Shown one piece after another: positions 51,716 through 60,439 of a stretch of DNA of 62,607 nucleotides (the stretch's first letter is position 1; every line of letters begins with the position of its first letter). A program made the position numbers and the translations under genes. This DNA is from Treponema sp. GTDB taxonomy: Bacteria; Spirochaetota; Spirochaetia; Treponematales; Treponemataceae. The DNA is taken from contig JAFUFE010000168.1 in NCBI GenBank assembly GCA_017470085.1, positions 1-62,607 of the forward strand, in the 5' to 3' direction. The notes below the pieces were generated by a model. It was not told the origin of the DNA, ran no database searches, and saw nothing but the letters and a program-made list of their open reading frames with translations.

Positions 51716-53131
51716 ATGCGACGATTGCTTTCTTTTATGGTGGCCGTGTGTCTGTCGGTGTATGCGTCCGCCGCGTCGCAGTTTTCTGTGTCGCATGTTC
51801 CTGATTCATCGCGTATTCGTGAACGTCTTGTGGAGACGTGGTTTGAGGCGCCGCTTTCTGTGGTGCGCATGAATATGCCGGAAGTCCATGAAACGCCGGG
51901 CGGTACGTTTGAGGTGCGCATGGAAGAGACGGAGACAACGTTTTCGATTGTTGTGGCACCGCGTGCGCAACTTATGGTTACTACGTTCTCCGCGGCTGGT
52001 GAGCGAACGGAGATACAGGACGTGTATTATACCGATGCTCCGGGGAGCTGGGTGTTAACGCGCAGCAAAGCGACGGGCGCGCCGCTGTTTATCCGTCTGT
52101 ACTTTTCGTACAACAGCGATATATTTGTACAGCTGTCACCAGTTGCTGACGGTACGGCGTCGCGTACGAACGTTGATTTTATGCTGTATAACATGTATGC
52201 CACTCGTGCGGTGCCGCTCCATATGCCGTTCACCCGTTTTTATGGTGTATCACTGGGAACGCTCGTACAGTGGACGGCGCGTACTGTGCCATGGCATTAC
52301 GCTGATGTGTATCCCGGTGTATACCGTGCCGTCAAACAGATGATAGGCGTTATCAGAAATCGGCTGCCGGACATCGTGTACCGCGAAGACGCGCTGTACG
52401 ATGAACGCGGAAATCCCATATCGGTGGCTACCGGAAAGGCACGGGTAATCTCTGCCGCAGACGGAGATAAACTTTCGCTTTCATCGTGCGGCTTCGTCAA
52501 GTGGATTGCGGACGGACTGGTGGAACCGCTTGCAGGGGGGGGGCTCTTGCGCGCACCGCTCATTGTGCCGACGGTGACAAACAGTGCGGTGGGGTATCAA
52601 GGTGTTTTATCGCAGGCGTACAATCTGTCCCTGGCACTTGATTGGACACGCAACCTCGCTTCTGCCATTCGTGCCGTTGAGTCAGGAGTAGAACTGCGCT
52701 ATCCGGATTCAGATGTTGACGTGCGGCTTGAGCCGTTCGTAGCTGAATCTACTCCCGGTGGGGTCGCTCGGGTGACCGGCTATCTGGCTGATAACGGCTA
52801 CTCTATGACACAGCTGCGCGCATTGCTGTATGTGCTGGCGGTTACCGATCCCGGCAAGTTTTATTTTGGTGCAATCCGTGACACCGATCGTTCGCGCACC
52901 GTTCAAACTGTTGCTGCCGACGGAACACGGACAACGGAGCATCTGCCTGAGGTGAAAGTATTCAACACGTGTGTTGCTCTGTTTCCGTATTTTGATGATA
53001 ACGGCCGGTTTGCCTGTGCCGTCTTTGCTGACGGAGCAGAGTACGAGCTGTCATCGCTCATCGCACAGTATCGGAAAGAGTTCATCCATCTGGTTCGGGT
53101 GAATGCGTCAGATCAATTTTACCCGCGGTAA
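51716..53131 (+). CDS. Exported protein of unknown function
   Basis: A 471-aa protein with a signal peptide (MRRLLSFMVAVCLSVYASA, cleavage near residue 20) and no lipobox. The mature part is rich in beta structure and charged residues, with several FVQLSPVADG-like and YPGVYRAVKQ stretches; no family is recognised. The start is ATG 51716, five bases after ggagg; an in-frame ATG at 51704 would put that site inside the gene. It begins 12 bases after the dehydratase-like stop, so the two are likely co-transcribed. Nine G at 52535-52543 encode Gly-Gly-Gly and could slip. Confidence 0.7.
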   Translation: MRRLLSFMVAVCLSVYASAASQFSVSHVPDSSRIRERLVETWFEAPLSVVRMNMPEVHETPGGTFEVRMEETETTFSIVVAPRAQLMVTTFSAAGERTEIQDVYYTDAPGSWVLTRSKATGAPLFIRLYFSYNSDIFVQLSPVADGTASRTNVDFMLYNMYATRAVPLHMPFTRFYGVSLGTLVQWTARTVPWHYADVYPGVYRAVKQMIGVIRNRLPDIVYREDALYDERGNPISVATGKARVISAADGDKLSLSSCGFVKWIADGLVEPLAGGGLLRAPLIVPTVTNSAVGYQGVLSQAYNLSLALDWTRNLASAIRAVESGVELRYPDSDVDVRLEPFVAESTPGGVARVTGYLADNGYSMTQLRALLYVLAVTDPGKFYFGAIRDTDRSRTVQTVAADGTRTTEHLPEVKVFNTCVALFPYFDDNGRFACAVFADGAEYELSSLIAQYRKEFIHLVRVNASDQFYPR

Positions 53132-53303
53132 AAGCGTATTGTACGCTTCCAGTCATCGTGAAAAATACATCTGAACTCGCCGTGGAGAGGCGATCAGATC
53201 TCCAGTCTTCTTGCGGGAAAGCTTTCTCCCTGTTTTGCTGACACACAAAATAGTCACCTCTGCTGTGCGTCCCTACTCGGTAAGACATCGTAGCGTTTTT
53301 TTA

Positions 53304-53330
53304 CCCCCCCCCCACACACACAACACACAA
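53304..53330. repeat. C10 tract with adjacent CA-rich repeat
   Basis: Ten consecutive C followed by an imperfect CA tract about 160-190 bases upstream of the HAD start. Long homopolymers of this kind are prone to slippage during replication. Confidence 0.6.
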
Positions 53331-53476
53331 AGGGCGATGTTCCGATGAACGACCGTATGGCAGTGGACTGCGCCATCAAAAATAATCTGAAAGAAATGGC
53401 GCGCTCATTGGTAGGTACCGTTAAATTGCCGATGCACGGCACCCAGAAAAATTATGTAGCACGCTTTGCTGCTCTA

Positions 53477-53485
53477 TGGTATACT
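53477..53485 (+). promoter_or_regulatory. HAD gene extended -10, short leader
   Basis: TGG-TATACT (TATACT at 53480-53485), nine bases before ATG 53495. No -35 match; the leader would be two or three bases. Confidence 0.45.
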
Positions 53486-53494
53486 GATAACAAG

Positions 53495-54166
53495 ATGACG
53501 CACGAACGCCGTGGCCGCATTACCGCAGTTGCATTTGATATTGACGGAACGCTGTATCCGCAGCGTGCGCTGTTTTGGCGCATGAGCGGGCATTTTATGC
53601 GGCATTGCATTTTTTTCTTGCACTACGGTATAATCCGAAAACAGATACGTACTTTGCCGGTACAGGATGATTTTTACCGGACACAGAATGAACTGCTCGC
53701 TGCACGGTTGCGGTGTACGCCTGAAGATGCACAAAAAAAATTGCGAGAAATAGTGTACGACGGACTCGCGCCATATTTTAAACGCATCAAGCCGTTTCCG
53801 GGGGTGTTGGAAACGTTCAAAGCTTTTTACGACGCGGGACTGAAACTTGGCGTTCTTTCGGATTTCCCGCCGGAACAGAAAGGCGACCTCTGGGGCTGCC
53901 GCGCATATGCTGCTGTAGTCTTAAGCGCAGAGGCGACCGGCGCGCTTAAACCTGCTGTGCACCCGTTTGCCGTGCTCGCTGAACGGCTGGAAACACCGCC
54001 GGAACAGATTCTGTATGTGGGCAACAGCGTTGCGTACGATGTGCGGGGCGCTCACCGCGCAGGGTTTCAGACGGCGTGCATTGTGCCGCCCGGCCGCGCG
54101 CCGGTTGTGGAAGCTGACTTTTCTTTTTCGACCTATCGTCAATTACAGCAATTTGTGCTAAAATAG
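53495..54166 (+). CDS. HAD-superfamily hydrolase
   Basis: A 223-aa phosphatase-like protein. Motif I is AFDIDGTLYP (the nucleophile Asp and acid Asp), motif II LGVLSDFP with Ser/Thr context, motif III Lys in GALKPAVHPF, and motif IV LYVGNSVAYDVRGAHRAG. This is a type IA HAD with a helical cap (about 30-110). Substrate unknown. The start at 53495 is preferred because the HAD fold begins there and a promoter -10 lies nine bases upstream; the frame extends to 53345 but that extension has no HAD similarity. Confidence 0.8.
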   Translation: MTHERRGRITAVAFDIDGTLYPQRALFWRMSGHFMRHCIFFLHYGIIRKQIRTLPVQDDFYRTQNELLAARLRCTPEDAQKKLREIVYDGLAPYFKRIKPFPGVLETFKAFYDAGLKLGVLSDFPPEQKGDLWGCRAYAAVVLSAEATGALKPAVHPFAVLAERLETPPEQILYVGNSVAYDVRGAHRAGFQTACIVPPGRAPVVEADFSFSTYRQLQQFVLK

Positions 54167-54193
54167 TTGTATCATTCTTGAACGCCCGGCCGT

Positions 54194-57100
54194 ATGAAAA
54201 TGGCGGGACGGTTCATTCATACGGGTGGGAAAAACGTGAATGTCGTTACTATCGTAATCGCAGTTTTGCTTGCAGCAGTTATTTCCGTCGTGATCCGGCA
54301 CATTGACCGGCAGAACAATTCGATGGAAAAAGTCAAGCGGTATGCCGACCGACGGCTGAGTGATTTTGACCGCTATTTTGATGCACGCGAAAGTACGTTG
54401 TCCGGGACGACTGCGGACATGGAGACAAAGCAGCTACAGGCGGTTGCCGCCGTCAATCGGTTGAATGCGCAGATTGCGGAGTCGGAACATATGCTTGACG
54501 GGCTTGCCCATGATCGCGCTGCGCTTGCTGCCATTGAAGAAAAGATTGCCGGCTATGAAAGCGCCATCGCCACGCTGATGGACATGACGGCAAAGGTAGA
54601 GCAAAACCTTGAACACCTTCATACACAGAAAGGGTCGATAGAGCGCCTTGACGCGCAGTTGGCACGACAGTCAAAGATGATAGCATCGCTTGAAGCGCAC
54701 ATTCCGCAGCTTGTTGCGCAGTTTGAGCAGAAAAACGCTGAACAGCTTGGTCAGGTGCGCACGGCGCTTGCGGCAGACTGGCAGCGTGATGGCGCGGCAC
54801 TTGAGCAGAATCTGGCCGCACTCAAACAGCAGGCGAACGACCTGCTTGCTGCCGTTGAGCAGAGTATTGCGGCGGCATATGGAGCGGCAGCGAGAAAAGC
54901 GGAATCGCTGGAAGATACGGCGTTCACGCATTTGAGCGAGCTCGCACAGAAACGGAGCGATGACTATCGTGCGGCGGTGGAAACCCGTTCTGCTGAATTG
55001 GAAAAGCGTTTGAATGCGCGTACTGTTGCGGTGCAGAATGAAATCGAAAAAAAGCTCAAAGATATTTTTACCACACAGACAACCGCCGTGTCTGCCGCTA
55101 TTACGAAACAGATTGAAAAACTGTCAGGCGCGTTGGACGCCTCGTGTAAAGACATAGATTCGCGCATCGCTGCAACGGACGGCACGTATAAAAATAGAAT
55201 CGCAGAACTGCGTGCTGATATCGGTTCGTCACTTGCAGATTTGCAGAAAATTGCCGAGGCGACTCAGGCTGCTGCCGATGAGAATACCCGTACACTTACC
55301 GCTCTGCGCGATTCTTGCGGTGAACAGTTCGCTGCCGTTGAAGCGCGGTTTAATACGCTCTATGCATCGGCGGTTTCTGATGCAGAGCAAAAAGAAAAGA
55401 GTACGCTTGCACGATTTAATGAAACTGCCGCGCGTGTTCTAACAGGATATCAGGCGGAGATTCAGGAAAAAATAGACACGCTCAAAGCTGCGCTAACAGC
55501 AACACTCGGAGAGGTGACGGCGGAAGTCAACCAATCGGTGCAGGCAGCACAGGTGGCGGTTGAACGGTTACAGACGGAATGTACTGCCGCAGAAAAACGT
55601 GCCGATGCCGTTGGTCCTGAGCTTGCAGAACGGGTCGCTGCTGTCAACAAAGAGATTGAGCGGTTCGGTGCGGCATCTGAAGAAAAGCTGCGTGACCTTG
55701 CGGCAACGATTGACGGCGCCGTTGAACGACTCACCGCGCAGTGTGAATCCCGGCAAACGGATGCGCTGGCCGCCATCGACAGCCAACTTGCGGGCTATCG
55801 GAAAGATATGGAATATCGGTTATCGCGGCTTGAGACAACCGGGGGGGATATCGATACGTTTGAAAAGGATGTGCGTTACGCGATGGAGCAGGCAGAGTCC
55901 CGCGTATCCTCCGATTTTTCTGCGTTCGCGACCGCGCAGCAGCAAAAATACAGTGAACTTATCGCAGCATTTCAGACGGACTCCGAACGGCTTGATGCGG
56001 ATATCAATGCGCTTGAGCGGCGCATCAATGAAATAAAAGAAACCGCGTTGACCAATGTGCAGACAACGCTGTCTGTATTTGAAGAAAAGTTCGACCACGA
56101 TTTAAAGACAACGGGCGACAAACTGAATGACGACGTCACGCTGTGGAAAAATGCGTTGGAAGGAAAACTGTCTGCATATACGAATGAATATGAATCAGAG
56201 CGGCGCACACTGGAGGGAAAGTATACCGACGACTTAAAGGCAAAGCTGACATTTCTACAAGAAAAAAACGATGAACAGGCAAAACGGACGGCGGAACTGT
56301 TGCAGACGAGCGAAGCATCAATGCAGGCGCAGATTGCAGGCGTGAAAAACATGATGAATTCGTTTACGGAAGATATCCGCGCAAAGATTTCTGATTCTTC
56401 AGATTCTGCGGATGAATTTTTAAAAAAGGCGGTGGAGGAATATCGCACCTATTTGACGGTACACGTTGAGCGAATGCAGCACGAACTGAACGAACGGTTG
56501 AAGACATTTGAAGAGGCGATTGCAAACCGGCAGGAGACGAGCGCTGCCACTGCCGATGCTGCCTTATCGGATTTCAACACGTGGAAGCAGCACTTTAAGC
56601 AGCAGCTTGATGAGGCGGGCGATATTTTTGCGGGACAGCTTGCCCGCTTTAAAGAATCGTCCGATGGCCGCATTGCGGAAATGGCGAAGCAGCTTGAAAA
56701 ATCATTTACAGATACGGCAGACGTGTTGTTGCAAAAGACTGATGCGTTGGAAACGCGTGTTGATTCGCTTGACCAAAAGGCGGATGCATCGCTTGCATCA
56801 TACGAAACGCAGTCAAACGATATTATTGCTCGGCTGCAAAATATGTATGAAACAATGCTTCAGGATACTGAATCGCGCGTGCGAGCCCAGCTTGACGATT
56901 CTTCTACGACGCTCAATAATTTAAAAGAAGAAATCAAAAAGACGGCGGCAGACAGCACGGCAGCACAGGCGACATTTAAATTGAAAATTCAGAATGATGC
57001 TGATGAAATGCAGAGCCGCATGAGTGAGATTGCAAAAGAAATTCAAACGATACGTTCCCAGATGCAGGTATACGAGCGGGCGGAGCAGATGAAAGCGCAG

Positions 57101-57943
57101 CTTGACGAACGCATCGCTGCCCTTGAACAGGATTTTTCCCGTATTGAAGAATACACTGCCGCCGCCGCCGACCTGTCTGGAAAGTTTGCGACGCTTAATC
57201 GCATGAACGGAGAAATCAATGCACGTATCGCTGAATTTGAAAATCAAAAGGCGCGAGTAGACGGCATTGAAAAAGATTACGACAGGATGCTGCAACTGAC
57301 CGGCAGCATCGATAAAAAAATGCAAAATCTCCAGACGACGTCGGATGACCTGCTGCGGATTGAGGTGGATGTTCGTAATTTCCAAGATTCACTGACGCGA
57401 ATTTCCGGCTCATATGAACGGCTTGAAGGAAAACAGGAAATCATTAATCGTGTTATACAAGATATTGACGCGTCGTTTACGAACCTCAAAGATTTGGAAG
57501 ATCGCCTCAAAAATTGTGTGCGGCAGACGGATGCGCTTCCCGGCGAAATTAAAGACGTGCAGGCAAAAGTTGATGCTTTGATTCAGAATAGCCCCAAGAT
57601 AAGTGATGCAGCAAATCGTATGGAGTCGCTGCGAGAGCTCCTTGATGAGACCGAACAGCAGATTGAAGCGATTGTCAACGCGCGCGCTGGCATTGTGCAG
57701 AGCGAAGCACGTCTTACAAAGTTGGCGGCCGATGTAGACAATAAAATCGATATGTTACGAGAGATCACTCGGGCGGATTTAAAAAACAATCCGCTCGCTG
57801 CACATGACGGCGTTTCACAGCAGGAACAGGAGACGATTCGTTCTCTAAAACGCCGCGGCTGGACGATTGAGGAGATCGCGCGGCGAACAAATCACTCTGT
57901 CGGTGAAGTCGATTTAGTACTTGCGATGCCCGACGATAAATAA
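54194..57943 (+). CDS. Membrane-anchored SpiroCoCo-type coiled-coil protein
   Basis: A 1249-aa protein: N-terminal hydrophobic anchor (about 15-35, VNVVTIVIAVLLAAVISVVI), then more than 1100 residues of continuous heptad-rich coiled coil high in Ala, Glu, Lys, Asp and Gln, and a short C-terminal helix-turn-helix-like tail QETIRSLKRRGWTIEEIARRTNHSVGEVD. This matches the spirochete coiled-coil family; the role is not known, possibly a structural or cell-envelope scaffold. GTG 54236 is an alternative start. A TGC-TAAAAT box ends about 30 bases upstream of 54194. Seven G at 55841-55847 lie in Gly codons. Confidence 0.75.
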   Translation: MKMAGRFIHTGGKNVNVVTIVIAVLLAAVISVVIRHIDRQNNSMEKVKRYADRRLSDFDRYFDARESTLSGTTADMETKQLQAVAAVNRLNAQIAESEHMLDGLAHDRAALAAIEEKIAGYESAIATLMDMTAKVEQNLEHLHTQKGSIERLDAQLARQSKMIASLEAHIPQLVAQFEQKNAEQLGQVRTALAADWQRDGAALEQNLAALKQQANDLLAAVEQSIAAAYGAAARKAESLEDTAFTHLSELAQKRSDDYRAAVETRSAELEKRLNARTVAVQNEIEKKLKDIFTTQTTAVSAAITKQIEKLSGALDASCKDIDSRIAATDGTYKNRIAELRADIGSSLADLQKIAEATQAAADENTRTLTALRDSCGEQFAAVEARFNTLYASAVSDAEQKEKSTLARFNETAARVLTGYQAEIQEKIDTLKAALTATLGEVTAEVNQSVQAAQVAVERLQTECTAAEKRADAVGPELAERVAAVNKEIERFGAASEEKLRDLAATIDGAVERLTAQCESRQTDALAAIDSQLAGYRKDMEYRLSRLETTGGDIDTFEKDVRYAMEQAESRVSSDFSAFATAQQQKYSELIAAFQTDSERLDADINALERRINEIKETALTNVQTTLSVFEEKFDHDLKTTGDKLNDDVTLWKNALEGKLSAYTNEYESERRTLEGKYTDDLKAKLTFLQEKNDEQAKRTAELLQTSEASMQAQIAGVKNMMNSFTEDIRAKISDSSDSADEFLKKAVEEYRTYLTVHVERMQHELNERLKTFEEAIANRQETSAATADAALSDFNTWKQHFKQQLDEAGDIFAGQLARFKESSDGRIAEMAKQLEKSFTDTADVLLQKTDALETRVDSLDQKADASLASYETQSNDIIARLQNMYETMLQDTESRVRAQLDDSSTTLNNLKEEIKKTAADSTAAQATFKLKIQNDADEMQSRMSEIAKEIQTIRSQMQVYERAEQMKAQLDERIAALEQDFSRIEEYTAAAADLSGKFATLNRMNGEINARIAEFENQKARVDGIEKDYDRMLQLTGSIDKKMQNLQTTSDDLLRIEVDVRNFQDSLTRISGSYERLEGKQEIINRVIQDIDASFTNLKDLEDRLKNCVRQTDALPGEIKDVQAKVDALIQNSPKISDAANRMESLRELLDETEQQIEAIVNARAGIVQSEARLTKLAADVDNKIDMLREITRADLKNNPLAAHDGVSQQEQETIRSLKRRGWTIEEIARRTNHSVGEVDLVLAMPDDK

Positions 57944-57977
57944 ACCTTGCACGAACGCGATCCTGTGGCGAATGATT

Positions 57978-58043
57978 CTTAAAAATGCAACAATGAGCGA
58001 AGCATCAGTTTCAAGAGTTGTTGCCTCAGTGCGCAGTTGTGCA
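57978..58043 (+). repeat. TGCAACAA hairpin spacer, right copy
   Basis: Arms TGCAACAA (57986-57993) and TTGTTGC (58018-58024). The full segment is a near match to the reverse complement of 8003-8067. Confidence 0.7.
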
Positions 58044-58061
58044 AGCGCACACGTGAATGAG

Positions 58062-58119
58062 CGAGTTTTCGAGAGAAAACTCGGAGGTAAAAATCCCGCG
58101 CTATTGTAGCGGCGTTTTT
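58062..58119 (+). repeat. Composite hairpin repeat, right unit 1
   Basis: CGAGTTTTC (58062-58070) with GAAAACTCG (58075-58083), then AAAAATCCCGC (58089-58099) with GCGGCGTTTTT (58109-58119); the second hairpin has two mismatches. Order is the mirror image of the left units. Confidence 0.7.
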
Positions 58120-58204
58120 AAACATTCCTTGAAATTGCACAAGCGAGCAAATTTCAATTTGCGAGCGCGTGCAGTTGGTGCGCGTGAGCGTACACGTAGA
58201 TACG

Positions 58205-58261
58205 CGAGTTTCTGAAAGAAACTCGAAGATAAAAACGCCGCGCTATTGTAGCGGCGTTTTT
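58205..58261 (+). repeat. Composite hairpin repeat, right unit 2
   Basis: CGAGTTTC (58205-58212) with GAAACTCG (58218-58225), then perfect AAAAACGCCGC (58231-58241) with GCGGCGTTTTT (58251-58261). The loop gctattgta is identical to that of unit 1. Confidence 0.75.
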
Positions 58262-58344
58262 AAACGTTTTTATTCCTTTCAATCTGTTTCACCCCGTGTC
58301 GTCCGTTTGTGAGCGACGTCTGCCGTGTGCAATCGAAAAAAATG

Positions 58345-59127
58345 CTAGAACACTATTTTTAGCCCACCGGAAAGGAGCAGTCCGTCAATTCCGTGTTTTG
58401 TTGCCAGCGAGCCAATGGGAAAATGGATGCGGAATTCTGGACCGATTTTTAAATTGGAATTGTTTATCTCAAACATCCACGCAACGCCTGTTCCGATGTA
58501 TAAAAACCGCGCGTTTTGCCAGAACCATCTGTTAATCTTTGTTATATGCGTTTTATCTGCGGTACTGTCAGCGCTCGTAGCAAACCGCAACAAGAACGCT
58601 ATGTCAGCAAAAAAATCAAGGGAACTTTTTCGGGTGATGTTGAGCGTGAACACCATCGGCAGTACGAACAGCAGCGAAAATGAAACCGCCGTGCGCTGTT
58701 CTATCTCTACGGGATAGGCATAGTTGTCTGTGCTGTCCCAGCCGTAATAATTCAAAAAAAACGAAAGGCGCGGTTCAAAAGCGATAAAGTAATTATTCGG
58801 CCATCGAGCACCGATCGCTATGGGAAAAGTGATTGTGGGCGGCGTACCTTTTTGCGTGTTCCCCCTGTTGAGGATAAAGAGCGGCGCAGCAGTAATAGTT
58901 ACATCGACCTGTTTGAAAAAATCAGCAGCAGAGGTCGGGCGATGAAAGGTGCGGGACAAAATCGCGCGTCGTTGCTCCATAATGGAAATCGAAGAAGGCG
59001 CTTCTGTTTCTTGCTCTGTTGATTCTTCCGGTATTTCTGCGGTCGCTTCCTGTGCCGCTGCCGGAACGACATTCAGACAGATACCGCTAGTGAACATCAG
59101 TATAAACGCGTACGTGTGCAATTTCAT
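58345..59127 (-). CDS. Outer-membrane beta-barrel protein
   Basis: A 260-aa protein with a signal peptide (MKLHTYAFILMFTSGICLNVVPAAAQ), a short acidic linker and about eight amphipathic strands (for example TITFPIAIGARWP, YFIAFEPRLSFFLNYYGW) ending LLLSGGLKIVF. The terminal Phe is typical of Gram-negative outer-membrane barrels. It resembles small OmpW-like or treponemal barrel proteins, but assignment to a family is inferred from pattern only. aaagga precedes the start. Its ATG lies 24 bases after the stop of the lipoprotein gene on the same strand, indicating an operon. Confidence 0.65.
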   Translation of the reverse strand: MKLHTYAFILMFTSGICLNVVPAAAQEATAEIPEESTEQETEAPSSISIMEQRRAILSRTFHRPTSAADFFKQVDVTITAAPLFILNRGNTQKGTPPTITFPIAIGARWPNNYFIAFEPRLSFFLNYYGWDSTDNYAYPVEIEQRTAVSFSLLFVLPMVFTLNITRKSSLDFFADIAFLLRFATSADSTADKTHITKINRWFWQNARFLYIGTGVAWMFEINNSNLKIGPEFRIHFPIGSLATKHGIDGLLLSGGLKIVF

Positions 59128-59151
59128 TGTCCGTGTCCTTTCCGCTGAAAA

Positions 59152-60339
59152 TTATACTCCACTCGATATCAGTTTGTCGAGCGCGACGGCAAGAAAACCG
59201 CTCTTTCCTGTTTCGTAAAACGAACGCTCTTCCCAGGCTACGTACATCGTCGCTCCGCAGATAGCAAAATCGCCGTAGACACATCCTGCGGGCAGCGGCG
59301 GCAGCTTAAACGCAATCGGCGCGCCGTTGTTGATGATCGGCCTGTCGTAGAGCGCTCCACTCAAATAGACGGTTCCGTCTTGGAACACGGCACACGCCCA
59401 GGTTTCTGCAATGCACGCTTGCGCCGAAAGCGGTACCGCTTCTGTCTCTTCGTACCGTGCATCGGGAAGATGCTGGACGTATGTCCGCGGAGATACCCCC
59501 CCCGCCGTTGCGCAGGTAATAAAAAATGGAATTGAAGGGGGAACAGATTGCAGTAAATCAATAAGCCGCGCGGGGGCTGTAGCAAACGGTACTGGAGATT
59601 TGACGGCACGGAACGCCGCTTGGGTTGACTCCTGCATAAACAACGCGCGGGCGGCGTGTGCGGGCGTCAGTGCAGCAAGTGCACCAGTCGGCTGCCACGA
59701 ACGGTAGGAAAATGTCGTACGCTCCGCCGTTTCGGTTTTGATTTCACAGAGCCACACGGTGCCATCCCATACGAAGTCCGTTACGTTTGCATCGGCTGGT
59801 AGCCCAAGGTTTTCAATGGCAAGTACTGGTGTGCTGATATGTGTGACTGGCGAGAACTGTGCAAGAAACGGGTGGTAGTGCGTGGCAGTGATATCAGTGC
59901 GACGATTGAAAAACGTGTTTGTGTACAGGGAAAAAAACGGTGTTCCGTTGACAAAGACCAGGTTACTGGCGGTCGTTTCAGAAAACAGGCTTACATCAGG
60001 ATAGAGCGTCGCCTGTCGTTCGGTGAATTCAATGATGCCGCTCCGATTGACGACGGCGTACGCTGGCGGAGCGGATATACCGGTGTCGGCAGCTGTTCCC
60101 GCCGCAGAAATGCGGATGGCTTCTGTCCACGGGCGTTTTGCAGTTAGAGGAACGCGGTGAGGAGACGTTGTCAGATGCATGCCGGTTGCATCAAAATAGT
60201 ACCACGTATATAAAAGCGCATCCGATTCCCACGCTGTTGCCGGCATGTCTGTGACGGGCAGGACATCGTTCTTTTTTTTACAGCCGGACACGGCAAGTGC
60301 TGCAGTTAAAAGCACCGGTATGAGTGGTGAATATTTCAT
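59152..60339 (-). CDS. Lipoprotein of unknown function
   Basis: A 395-aa protein with a classical lipoprotein signal peptide, MKYSPLIPVLLTAALAVSGC, lipobox AVSGC at 16-20. The mature part is beta-rich with repeated blade-like segments and is not recognised. It is upstream of the beta-barrel gene with a 24-bp gap, so they may form a functional pair in the outer membrane. No Shine-Dalgarno precedes ATG 60339, but a TTGCCA/TACACT promoter ends seven bases upstream. Eight C on the plus strand (59496-59503) correspond to Ala-Gly-Gly codons. Confidence 0.75.
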   Translation of the reverse strand: MKYSPLIPVLLTAALAVSGCKKKNDVLPVTDMPATAWESDALLYTWYYFDATGMHLTTSPHRVPLTAKRPWTEAIRISAAGTAADTGISAPPAYAVVNRSGIIEFTERQATLYPDVSLFSETTASNLVFVNGTPFFSLYTNTFFNRRTDITATHYHPFLAQFSPVTHISTPVLAIENLGLPADANVTDFVWDGTVWLCEIKTETAERTTFSYRSWQPTGALAALTPAHAARALFMQESTQAAFRAVKSPVPFATAPARLIDLLQSVPPSIPFFITCATAGGVSPRTYVQHLPDARYEETEAVPLSAQACIAETWACAVFQDGTVYLSGALYDRPIINNGAPIAFKLPPLPAGCVYGDFAICGATMYVAWEERSFYETGKSGFLAVALDKLISSGV

Positions 60340-60346
60340 TAATGCC

Positions 60347-60375
60347 AGTGTACCCCGACACGCACATTATGGCAA
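60347..60375 (-). promoter_or_regulatory. Promoter of the lipoprotein/barrel operon, leaderless type
   Basis: TTGCCA (60375-60370), 17 bp spacer, TACACT (60352-60347), then ggcatta and ATG 60339. Seven bases separate the -10 from the start codon. Confidence 0.6.
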
Positions 60376-60439
60376 GAGCAGTGCCGGATGCGAAAGAATG
60401 TGCAGTTTTGGCGAGTGGCAACAATATGCGGTTTCGCTG

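Larger units (their letters stand above)
53132..53494. other. Intergenic stretch with poly-C and CA-rich microsatellite
   Basis: The region contains AGCGTA/TACGCT in a short hairpin just after the previous stop, then a run of ten C (53304-53313) followed by an acacacacaacacac stretch, and then the promoter-like element before the HAD gene. No gene is supported; an upstream in-frame ATG at 53345 exists but lacks a ribosome-binding site. Confidence 0.55.
57944..58344. repeat. Gene-free hairpin repeat array, right cluster
   Basis: Contains the right copy of the TGCAACAA hairpin segment (57978-58043) and two composite hairpin units (R1, R2) in opposite orientation to the left cluster. It lies between the convergent coiled-coil and outer-membrane genes, where bidirectional terminators would be useful. 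Confidence 0.75.

Noticed and set aside
53345-53494. Longer HAD protein starting at 53345
   Set aside because: The extra 50 residues show no HAD similarity and contain the likely promoter; the DIDGTLYP motif follows the 53495 start as expected.
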